Origin: Chryseobacterium sp.
GTDB taxonomy: Bacteria; Bacteroidota; Bacteroidia; Flavobacteriales; Weeksellaceae
Reading direction: 5' to 3'
Length of the DNA stretch: 6,200 nucleotides
NCBI GenBank assembly: GCA_017989575.1
Contig: JAGNPP010000158.1
Span: forward strand, 1 to 6,200
Shown here piece by piece: positions 1-4,897 of the stretch (within the stretch, counting starts at the first letter, position 1; each line of letters starts with the position of its first letter). Made by a program: the position numbers and the translations under genes. Under the pieces are notes generated by a model. The model did no database searches, was not told the DNA's origin, and worked only from the letters and a program-made list of their open reading frames with translations.

Positions 1-40
1 CATTAAAAGTGTATTGCTCTACCAGCTGAGCTACCGAGTC
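1..40 (-). tRNA. tRNA-Lys(UUU), partial (3' part cut by window edge)
   Basis: This is the 5' part of a second tRNA-Lys. Bases 1-40 are identical on the minus strand to the 5' 40 nt of the complete tRNA-Lys at 270-342: acceptor 5' strand GACTCGG, D arm, and anticodon arm with a UUU anticodon at 5-7. Identity also covers the 6 bp just upstream of the gene (41-46). The T arm and 3' acceptor strand lie outside the window. It is the third tRNA of a minus-strand cluster and no separate promoter with a TAnnTTTG box is visible between it and tRNA-Leu, so it is probably co-transcribed. Confidence 0.93.
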
Positions 41-151
41 GGCCACTTTTTAATTAAATAATTTAAAATTAATAATTAAAAAATTGTTTTTGGTTTTTGA
101 AAAAGATCAGAACTATTGATTCTTGAATTTTTCATTCTTAATTTTTTGCAG

Positions 152-234
152 TGCCTGCGACTGGACTCGAACCAGCACATCCTTAGGAAACCACCCCCTC
201 AAGATGGCGTGTCTACCAATTTCACCACGCAGGC
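152..234 (-). tRNA. tRNA-Leu(GAG)
   Basis: The minus strand folds as a class II tRNA of 83 nt. The acceptor stem GCCTGCG/CGCAGGC has 7 perfect pairs and an A discriminator at 152. The D arm is the usual Leu-like GTGGTGAAATTGGTAGACAC. The anticodon stem CCATC/GGTGG carries loop TTGAGGG, giving anticodon GAG at 198-200, which reads CUC/CUU. A short variable arm (TCC/GGA) and T arm with loop TTCGAGT follow. CCA is not encoded, as is usual in this phylum. It sits between two tRNA-Lys genes and starts directly after the T run of a hairpin (235-264). Confidence 0.95.
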
Positions 235-264
235 AAAAAAAAACCGTATCGCTACGGATTTTTT
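235..264 (-). terminator. Terminator-like hairpin between tRNA-Lys and tRNA-Leu
   Basis: On the minus strand CCGTA (257-253) pairs with TACGG (248-244) around a 4-nt loop. The stem is flanked by an A run on the 5' side and followed by nine T residues (243-235). That is the form of an intrinsic terminator. The T run ends at the first base of tRNA-Leu, so full termination here would leave tRNA-Leu without room for a promoter. It may be a leaky terminator or an RNA-processing element inside the tRNA transcript. Confidence 0.55.
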
Positions 265-269
265 GCTTG

Positions 270-342
270 TGACCCGGCTGGGATTCGAACCCAGGACCCA
301 TACATTAAAAGTGTATTGCTCTACCAGCTGAGCTACCGAGTC
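270..342 (-). tRNA. tRNA-Lys(UUU)
   Basis: A complete 73-nt cloverleaf on the minus strand. The acceptor stem GACTCGG/CCGGGTC contains one G-U pair. The D arm is GCTC...GAGC, the anticodon stem ATACA/TGTAT has loop CTTTTAA (anticodon UUU at 307-309, A37 and A38 following), and the T arm is CTGGG/CCCAG with loop TTCGAAT. The discriminator is A and CCA is not encoded. It is the first gene of the cluster, about 45 bp downstream of a strong promoter match. tRNA-Lys(UUU) is a known target of t6A37 and ms2t6A37 modification, the latter made by MtaB, which is encoded at 2263-3621. Confidence 0.97.
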
Positions 343-388
343 GGCCACATTTAAAATTTCAATATTACTATTTCGTTTTAAAGTGGTG

Positions 389-418
389 CAAAGATAGGCG
401 TTTTTTTAAAATCTCAAA
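389..418 (-). promoter_or_regulatory. Bacteroidota-type promoter of the tRNA cluster
   Basis: On the minus strand a -33 box TTTG (418-415) stands 18 bp upstream of TATCTTTG (396-389), an exact match to the phylum's -7 consensus TAnnTTTG. The predicted start of transcription is a few bases downstream, near 383, leaving roughly 40 nt before tRNA-Lys. Both boxes match fully and the position is right for the tRNA operon. Confidence 0.8.
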
Positions 419-435
419 ATTTTTTTCGAACTTTG
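401..435 (+). promoter_or_regulatory. Possible weak promoter of aroK
   Basis: GAACTTTG at 428-435 matches the TAnnTTTG box at all fixed positions except the first, and TTTA at 405-408 matches the -33 TTTG at three of four positions with 19 bp between. If real, transcription would start near 441 with a leader of about 10 nt. It overlaps the upstream end of the divergent tRNA promoter. The match is imperfect in an AT-rich stretch and may be chance. Confidence 0.3.
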
Positions 436-449
436 TTTAAAATAAAATT

Positions 450-965
450 ATGATTATTTCCCTCTTAGGCTACATGGGCAGTGGTAAATCTCACATTTCC
501 AAAAACTTGAGCCAGAAAATAAATTTCAAATTAATTGACCTCGATCAAAAAATTTCTGAGCAACATGGAATCAGCATCCCCGAAATTTTCCAAACAAGAG
601 GCGAAATCTATTTCAGAAAGGAAGAAAAAAGAATTTTAGAACAATTATTAAACTCCGAGGAAAATCTTATTCTCAGTCTTGGCGGTGGAACGCCCGTTTA
701 CTATAATAATATGAACATCATCAACGAAAAATCCAAAAGTATCTTTCTACGAGCTTCCGTAAACACTCTTACCAATCGAGTCTTATTACAAAAAAACTCG
801 CGTCCTTTGATTTCGAAATTAGAAGATTCCGACATTCCGGAGTTCATCGCAAAACATTTGTTTGAGAGAAATCCCTATTATTCCCAAGCGCACTTCAGCA
901 TCGATACAGATTCTAAATCGGCATCAGAAATCTCTGAGGAAATCATCAAAAAATTAGAATTCTAA
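450..965 (+). CDS. aroK: Shikimate kinase
   Basis: Cytoplasmic enzyme that phosphorylates shikimate with ATP to shikimate 3-phosphate, the fifth step of chorismate and aromatic amino acid synthesis. At 171 residues it has the usual length of a monofunctional AroK. The P-loop GYMGSGKS lies at residues 7-14. The shikimate-contact residues are visible: D32 in DLD, R56 in GEIYFRKEE, and the GGG Walker-B-type motif at 78-80. R118 in NSRPL fits the LID arginine and R140 in ERNPYY the C-terminal substrate arginine. The ATG at 450 places the P-loop at the standard distance from the N terminus. There is no Shine-Dalgarno sequence, only an A-rich leader. Upstream it diverges from the tRNA cluster, and its stop overlaps the stop of the convergent hslR-like gene by 4 bp. 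No other aro gene is adjacent. Confidence 0.97.
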   Translation: MIISLLGYMGSGKSHISKNLSQKINFKLIDLDQKISEQHGISIPEIFQTRGEIYFRKEEKRILEQLLNSEENLILSLGGGTPVYYNNMNIINEKSKSIFLRASVNTLTNRVLLQKNSRPLISKLEDSDIPEFIAKHLFERNPYYSQAHFSIDTDSKSASEISEEIIKKLEF

Positions 966-1396
966 TCTTCCGATTCTGTATTTTCTTTGAAAAAAGCATC
1001 CCAATCGTCGCCATCCATATCTTCGGCAGAACCATCCGCGGAATAATCGTCCATATCTCTTCTGTCTTTTTTGGTTGGTCTGCCCACACCTTTTTGGCGG
1101 TAATATTCTTGGGAAGACTTTCTCATCTGCAGGATTTCGTATTGATCTTTCTCCGTCATATCCACCACGTACAAAGCCACCAACTTGGCTCCTACTCTAC
1201 TCTTGGGAATATCAATGACCTTAATTTTATAATCAATTTGATTTTTTCTGATCTTGACCACATCACCTGCTTTCACCTCCTTGGAAGCCTTTACGGGATT
1301 TTCGCCGATGCTGACTCTGTTCTTTTTAATATCTTCTGTAGCGATAGTTCTTGTTTTATAAAATCTTACACTCCACAAATATTTATCTATTCTCAT
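962..1396 (-). CDS. hslR: S4-domain RNA-binding protein, Hsp15 (HslR) family
   Basis: Small RNA-binding protein of 144 residues. The N-terminal S4 domain (about residues 1-60) starts with MRIDKYLWSVRFYKTRT, the characteristic opening of Hsp15-type S4 domains, and contains a KAGDVVKIRK turn near 42-51. Residues 99-112 (YRQKGVGRPTKKDR) match the basic C-terminal segment of the family. The last 30 or so residues form a strongly acidic tail (MDDYSADGSAEDMDGDD...ESED). E. coli Hsp15 binds stalled 50S subunits still carrying peptidyl-tRNA and helps recycle them; the same role here is inferred from family. The gene converges on aroK with overlapping stops, and its start lies 58 bp from the divergent lipoprotein gene. 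No good TAnnTTTG promoter is visible for it, so its promoter is unknown. Confidence 0.9.
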   Translation of the reverse strand: MRIDKYLWSVRFYKTRTIATEDIKKNRVSIGENPVKASKEVKAGDVVKIRKNQIDYKIKVIDIPKSRVGAKLVALYVVDMTEKDQYEILQMRKSSQEYYRQKGVGRPTKKDRRDMDDYSADGSAEDMDGDDWDAFFKENTESED

Positions 1397-1413
1397 AATT
1401 TTTTATACTTTTG
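1382..1413 (+). promoter_or_regulatory. Bacteroidota-type promoter of the FKBP-like lipoprotein gene
   Basis: TACTTTTG at 1406-1413 is an exact TAnnTTTG match. TTTA at 1382-1385, 20 bp upstream, fits the -33 TTTG at three of four bases. Transcription would start near 1419, giving a leader of about 35 nt that ends in an A-rich run before the ATG at 1455. The -33 box lies inside the start region of the divergent hslR-like gene, so the two may interfere. Confidence 0.6.
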
Positions 1414-1454
1414 TCACGTTAAAATTAATCGCAATTTAACATTAAATAAAAAAA

Positions 1455-2189
1455 ATGAAGAAAATACTTTTAGGAATTGCTCTATCTGTGGTCGCGCTAC
1501 AAGGATGCAAGAAGGATGGTGATGATGAGGAAGAAGTTGTAGTTCTTACAATAGAAGAGCAAAACGCCTATGATGATGCTGCAGCAACCAATTTTTTGGA
1601 CTCACACTATTTTGACAATAAAGGTCTTATAGTTGCTTTTGATGATAAAGTAGATACGGATGACAACAATCCAAAATTATCGTCCTATAGCCCCGTGAAA
1701 TTACCTTCTGGCGTTATCTACATAGTGAGACCGGGAGCACAACCTAATCCGGGTAAGGAATTAGCTACAACAGATGTATTAAGCTTCATGCAAGTGACGA
1801 AAAGTTACATCTCTGCAAAAGTAAATGAGAAGATTATATTTGCCAGCTCTAATGTTTTTAGTAATAATATTGAAGGAAGTGGTGTACCAACAGATGATCC
1901 CGCCTATTATTATGTAAAAAACTCAGTTCTTAAAAATTATAATACAACTTATAATACAACGCATGGCAGAAGCTTCTACGAAATAGAAGGACTACAAGAA
2001 GCTTTGAAGTCTTTTAAAGCATTTGATCTTGAAAACTCCGCAGATTACAACATGCAAGGTGTCATCATCGTTCCATCTAGAGCAGCTTATGCTAGAGATG
2101 CCAATGTTTTCAATTACACCAATAGAAGTTTTGTTTTCAATTTCCAGCTTTATAAAGCGAAGACCAGAAATATGGAAACTGAAGATTAA
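1455..2189 (+). CDS. Lipoprotein with a divergent FKBP-type peptidyl-prolyl isomerase-like domain
   Basis: A 244-residue exported lipoprotein. A short lipoprotein signal peptide (KK, then hydrophobic residues 4-16) ends in lipobox LQGC with C18 as the acylated residue. K19-K20 and an acidic linker (DGDDEEE) follow. Residues 84-100 (PSGVIYIVRPGAQPNPG) resemble the opening of FKBP lipoproteins (SGLxYxVxxxGxGxxP). Residues 107-132 resemble the DxVxVxYxGxLxDGxxFDSS strand region. E178-L184 then PSRAAYARDA (207-216) and FVFNFQL (226-232) follow the order of the FKBP GWxEAL, IPxxLAYG and LVFDVEL motifs. Several expected active-site residues look changed: D to A130 and W to L180, probably also Y to Q113. 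Prolyl isomerase activity is therefore doubtful and a chaperone or structural role is possible. It is likely anchored in the inner or outer membrane facing the periplasm. FKBP assignment is by eye. It is monocistronic, with its own promoter and a terminator at 2210. Confidence 0.75.
   Translation: MKKILLGIALSVVALQGCKKDGDDEEEVVVLTIEEQNAYDDAAATNFLDSHYFDNKGLIVAFDDKVDTDDNNPKLSSYSPVKLPSGVIYIVRPGAQPNPGKELATTDVLSFMQVTKSYISAKVNEKIIFASSNVFSNNIEGSGVPTDDPAYYYVKNSVLKNYNTTYNTTHGRSFYEIEGLQEALKSFKAFDLENSADYNMQGVIIVPSRAAYARDANVFNYTNRSFVFNFQLYKAKTRNMETED
1937..1960 (+). repeat. Two perfect 12-nt tandem copies within the lipoprotein gene
   Basis: TTATAATACAAC occurs twice head to tail, at 1937-1948 and 1949-1960. 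The unit is a multiple of three, so it stays in frame and encodes YNTT YNTT (residues 162-169), in a loop before the second half of the FKBP-like domain. It looks like a slippage duplication that kept the frame. Confidence 0.85.
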
Positions 2190-2209
2190 TCATCTTCTTT
2201 CAATAAAAT

Positions 2210-2244
2210 AAAAAAGCGACTATTTTTTAATAAGTCGCTTTTTT
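2210..2244. terminator. Bidirectional intrinsic terminator between the lipoprotein gene and mtaB
   Basis: AAAAAAGCGACT (2210-2221) pairs perfectly over 12 bp with AGTCGCTTTTTT (2233-2244) around an 11-nt AT-rich loop. The GC core sits between an A run and a T run, so each strand presents a hairpin followed by T residues. It lies 20 bp after the lipoprotein stop and 18 bp after the mtaB stop, and can end both convergent transcripts. Confidence 0.9.
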
Positions 2245-2262
2245 ATATTTAAATCTAATTTT

Positions 2263-3621
2263 TTAAATCTTAGCTAAGAAATCTTCAAATTGAGTTTCTT
2301 TTACAGAAACACTTCCGTCTTCCAAGATCTTATCAAGGATGATAAACTCTGTTTGATTGACCGATTTCTCATCAAACGCTTTTGAAACTCTTACGTAGTT
2401 TTCTGTGAAGCCAAACATCAATCCATTTCTATTTTCGTGCTCCCAAAGAACGCTTAGTTTTCTGCCCAATTGATTTCTGTAGAATTCCATTTTCTTTTTC
2501 TCAGAAAGAATTCTCAGCATTTTGTTTCGTCTTTTTCTTTCAGGGATTGGAACTGCGCCAAACATTTCTGCGGCCTCGGTATTTTCTCTTTCAGAATAAG
2601 TAAAAACGTGCAAATAACTGATTGGCAAATCATTAATGAAATTATAAGTTTCCATAAACAACTCTTCTGTCTCGCCTGGAAAACCAACAATTACATCAAC
2701 ACCAATTGCTGCTTCCGGCATAACTTCACGGATTTTTGAAACGCGGTTTTTGTATAAAGTGGTAAGATAACGGCGTTTCATTTTTTTCAATAATTCATCA
2801 CTTCCAGATTGAAGCGGAATATGAAAATGGGGTACAAAACTTCTGCTTTTGGAAACCAACTCTATGCTTTCGTCTTTCAGAAGATTTGGTTCGATGGATG
2901 AAATTCTGATTCTCTCGATGCCTTCTACTTTATCCAATTCAGAAATCAAATCAAGAAAAGTATGTTCGTGTTTTTTATTACCGAATTCACCTTTTCCGTA
3001 ATCTCCGATATTAACGCCGGTCAAAACAATTTCCTTGATATTTCTTCCAGCAATCTCTTTTGCATTAGCAACTACATTATCAATGGTATCAGAGCGTGAA
3101 ATGCCTCTTGCTAAAGGAATTGTACAATAAGTACATTTATAATCGCAACCGTCTTGAACTTTCAAAAAAGCTCTTGTTCTGTCACCAATTGAATAGGAAC
3201 CAACGAAAAAATCAGCTTCGTCAATCTCACAAGAATGAATCTCAGCACGACTTTCAGATTTTTCCAAATCATCAAGATAACTTAGAATATTGAATTTCTC
3301 TTTTGCACCTAAAACCAAATCCACGCCTGTGATTGCAGAAATCTCCTCAGGTTTCAATTGCGCGTAACAACCGATGATTGCCACCAATCCATCTGGATTT
3401 GCTTTCGCAGCGCGCTTCACGTGAAGTTTGCATTCTTTATCTGCATTTTCCGTTACAGAACAAGTGTTGATAATATAAACTTTTGCAGGCTCATCAAAAT
3501 TGACTTTCTGATAGCCAGCATCCGTCAACTGTCTGGCGATAGTGGAAGTTTCCGCAAAATTCAATTTGCATCCAAGTGTGTGAAACGCAACGGTTTTCGG
3601 TTGAGAAATTACATCTGACAT
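2263..3621 (-). CDS. mtaB: tRNA t6A37 C2-methylthiotransferase (MtaB)
   Basis: Radical SAM enzyme that adds a methylthio group to C2 of N6-threonylcarbamoyladenosine at position 37, forming ms2t6A in ANN-decoding tRNAs such as tRNA-Lys(UUU). It has 452 residues, normal for the family. The N-terminal MTTase domain (about 9-105) carries the auxiliary cluster cysteines C18 (HTLGCKLN), C54 (INTCSVT) and C85 (IIGCYAQ). The radical SAM domain (about 150-375) has C159, C163 and C166 in DGCDYKCTYCTIP, and an LQSGSD motif at 270-275. A TRAM RNA-binding domain fills about 383-450. The TLGCKLNFAETS opening favours MtaB over MiaB (typically GCQMN) or RimO. The ATG at 3621 has no in-frame ATG alternative before the C18 motif. 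A promoter match ends only 8 bp upstream, implying a very short or absent leader. The terminator is at 2210-2244. Confidence 0.95.
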   Translation of the reverse strand: MSDVISQPKTVAFHTLGCKLNFAETSTIARQLTDAGYQKVNFDEPAKVYIINTCSVTENADKECKLHVKRAAKANPDGLVAIIGCYAQLKPEEISAITGVDLVLGAKEKFNILSYLDDLEKSESRAEIHSCEIDEADFFVGSYSIGDRTRAFLKVQDGCDYKCTYCTIPLARGISRSDTIDNVVANAKEIAGRNIKEIVLTGVNIGDYGKGEFGNKKHEHTFLDLISELDKVEGIERIRISSIEPNLLKDESIELVSKSRSFVPHFHIPLQSGSDELLKKMKRRYLTTLYKNRVSKIREVMPEAAIGVDVIVGFPGETEELFMETYNFINDLPISYLHVFTYSERENTEAAEMFGAVPIPERKRRNKMLRILSEKKKMEFYRNQLGRKLSVLWEHENRNGLMFGFTENYVRVSKAFDEKSVNQTEFIILDKILEDGSVSVKETQFEDFLAKI

Positions 3622-3628
3622 AAGTCTG

Positions 3629-3661
3629 CAAAGTTATTAATAAAATCCAAATCCATCCAAA
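3629..3661 (-). promoter_or_regulatory. Bacteroidota-type promoter of mtaB
   Basis: On the minus strand TAACTTTG (3636-3629) matches TAnnTTTG exactly and TTTG (3661-3658) stands 21 bp upstream as the -33 box. With the usual 4-7 nt to the start site, transcription would begin at about 3622-3625, only 0-4 nt before the mtaB ATG at 3621. Confidence 0.62.
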
Positions 3662-3697
3662 TGCAGAATTTGTCGGAAATCCTTGAATTATTAAACC

Positions 3698-3725
3698 AAA
3701 AAAAATCCGAATTGAATCCGGATTT
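3698..3725 (-). terminator. Intrinsic terminator of the unknown two-gene operon
   Basis: On the minus strand AAATCCG (3725-3719) pairs with CGGATTT (3709-3703) around a 9-nt loop, and eight T residues run from 3705 to 3698. It lies about 28 bp after the stop of the gene at 3753-4232, and just upstream of the mtaB promoter, so it would insulate mtaB from the operon before it. Confidence 0.8.
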
Positions 3726-3752
3726 CCTTATAAAAAAGTGATTTGAATATTT

Positions 3753-4232
3753 TTAATCTGCTGATTTTGGAACACTTACTGCAACTTCGTAAACCTTCGT
3801 ATGCATCAGATATTTTGATCTTTCTCTTGATGTCACATTTTCGATTTCCCCTTTGAAAAGGACAATTACCGCATCTTCTTCAATCTGCCAGTCAGCATCA
3901 GAGAAGTATTTTTCGTCTGGACTTTTCTCGGTCACTGTATTTTGCCTCTCTTTCAGTTTCTCTGCCATTTCCTGAAAACCTTCATCGGAAGAATGCAAAA
4001 TCTTATAATCTGGTCCGGCGAAAGCTTTGTAGTATTTATTTTCAGCAATTAGATTTTGCGAAGAATCTTCAACTGGATTATCATTCCCATCCAAGAAACC
4101 AACTTCGACCAATGTTCCATTTCTATCTTCCGCAAATTTCCTTGCTTCTCCTACAGACCTAAAACCTGTATAAACGTTGCTATTGTCGTACTCGTACTTG
4201 TTGAGTCTCTCAACTATATTTTCTGATTCCAT
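3753..4232 (-). CDS. Conserved-looking hypothetical protein, soluble, acidic
   Basis: I do not recognise this 159-residue protein. It has no signal peptide and no membrane segment, is rich in Glu and Asp, and has no cysteine, so it is probably cytoplasmic. The N-terminal half (residues 20-70: VYTGFRSVGEARKFAEDRNGT, then LVEVGFLDGNDNPV and ENKYYKAFAGPDY) looks like a compact alpha/beta unit. Residues 81-105 are charged and probably helical (EGFQEMAEKLKERQ). The C-terminal part (115-157) looks like beta strands (DAVIVLFKGEI, TKVYEVAVSVPK). It is the second gene of a minus-strand pair, 30 bp after the membrane protein gene at 4263-4586, with no promoter or terminator seen between, and is followed by a terminator at 3698-3725. 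The ATG at 4232 follows an A/T-rich stretch without a Shine-Dalgarno sequence. Coding is supported by length, balanced composition and operon placement. Confidence 0.8.
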   Translation of the reverse strand: MESENIVERLNKYEYDNSNVYTGFRSVGEARKFAEDRNGTLVEVGFLDGNDNPVEDSSQNLIAENKYYKAFAGPDYKILHSSDEGFQEMAEKLKERQNTVTEKSPDEKYFSDADWQIEEDAVIVLFKGEIENVTSRERSKYLMHTKVYEVAVSVPKSAD

Positions 4233-4262
4233 AATTTTTTATTTTGTGATTATCATTTTCGA

Positions 4263-4586
4263 TTATCTGTGTCTCGTACCTGTTTTGTGATAAGTTACAT
4301 TTCTGCTCACAGGACTTTGATTTTTCGGACTTAGGTTTTGATTAATACGAGAATCGATTTTGTTGTTCGCATCTGTCAAATGTTGTGGGGTTTCGAAATT
4401 CAGTTTTTTACCGTTTTTGAAAATCTCACCTTCCGAATTTCTGTACATTTCATTTTTAATATACTTGTGACCATCTGGTGCTGTGAATTTTTCGTTTTGC
4501 TTTTTCCTCTTCTTTCTCAATTGATTCAGTAAAATCAAAGCGCCTCCTGCAGCAAATCCCAACGCAACTTTTATCGTATTTTTCAT
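4263..4586 (-). CDS. Small single-pass membrane protein of unknown function
   Basis: I do not recognise this 107-residue protein. One hydrophobic, glycine- and alanine-rich helix (residues 7-22, VALGFAAGGALILLNQ) is followed directly by a basic cluster RKKRKKQNEK (24-33). By the positive-inside rule this suggests an N-out membrane anchor with the tail in the cytoplasm, though an uncleaved signal anchor in the other direction cannot be excluded. A short motif (APDGHKYIKNEMYRNSEGEIFKNGKK, 36-61) reads like paired beta hairpins, and the last 45 residues are polar, Asn/Gln/Ser-rich and probably disordered. It is the first gene of a pair with 3753-4232, and diverges from htrA across 311 bp. The upstream box AACTTTTG (4618-4611, minus) matches TAnnTTTG except for the first base and could be its promoter, but no good -33 box accompanies it. 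Confidence 0.75.
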   Translation of the reverse strand: MKNTIKVALGFAAGGALILLNQLRKKRKKQNEKFTAPDGHKYIKNEMYRNSEGEIFKNGKKLNFETPQHLTDANNKIDSRINQNLSPKNQSPVSRNVTYHKTGTRHR

Positions 4587-4897
4587 ATAATTTATTTACA
4601 AGCTTAAAAACAAAAGTTCTGCCAAAAGTGGATTCAAGAATTTCTTAAGCTTTTAAAATTCAGATTTGAAACTTAAATTTTATAGAAACTTTGACAAAAA
4701 AATTAAGATTCAATTTAATTTGATGTAAGTTCACAATTGCTAAAACTGCCAATTTGACTTAAAATAGAAGAGAATTTATTAAGGAATTTTTAAAATTGGT
4801 TAAACTTCGTTAAAACTGTAACACTAAGTTTTTAGTTCATACTAATTTAGCATTAAATTTGTGTATCAATAATCTCAAAAAAGAAAAGAATATTAAG
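4587..4897. other. 311-bp divergent intergenic region between the unknown operon and htrA
   Basis: No convincing gene is present. It is very AT-rich and must carry the start signals of two divergent units. Visible elements are a weak minus-strand box at 4611-4618, an 11-bp perfect palindrome AAGAATTTCTT (4636-4646), an imperfect inverted repeat GCCAATTTGAC (4748-4758), a GTTAAA direct repeat at 4799-4804 and 4809-4814 (10-bp period), and the htrA promoter at 4831-4861. None of these can be tied to a known regulator from sequence alone. No riboswitch or small RNA is apparent. Confidence 0.6.
4831..4861 (+). promoter_or_regulatory. Bacteroidota-type promoter of htrA
   Basis: TAAATTTG at 4854-4861 is an exact TAnnTTTG match. 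TTTA at 4831-4834, 19 bp upstream, matches the -33 TTTG at three of four bases. Transcription would start near 4867, giving a leader of about 30 nt that ends in an A-rich stretch before the ATG at 4898. This is the housekeeping promoter form; a stress-specific promoter is not evident. Confidence 0.6.

Noticed and set aside
113..331. Open reading frames on both strands across the tRNA cluster
   Set aside because: They read through the complete tRNA-Leu and tRNA-Lys cloverleaves and give peptides typical of translated tRNA genes.
1094..1522. 142-codon plus-strand reading frame
   Set aside because: It lies mostly antisense to the well supported S4-domain gene and overlaps the start of the lipoprotein gene; its translation has no recognisable pattern.
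2470..3618. Several plus-strand frames opposite mtaB
   Set aside because: They are antisense to a gene with intact MTTase, radical SAM and TRAM motifs and have Cys/Phe/Ile-rich compositions typical of shadow frames.
4248..4267. GATTATC direct repeat between the two unknown genes
   Set aside because: A 7-bp AT-rich repeat overlapping a stop codon is easily chance and forms no hairpin.
4338..4532. 64-codon plus-strand frame opposite the small membrane protein
   Set aside because: It is the complement of a gene that has a sensible membrane helix, basic cluster and operon partner; the frame has no start signal.
4587..4897. Possible riboswitch or small RNA upstream of htrA
   Set aside because: No stable stem set or known aptamer core is visible and the predicted leader is only about 30 nt.
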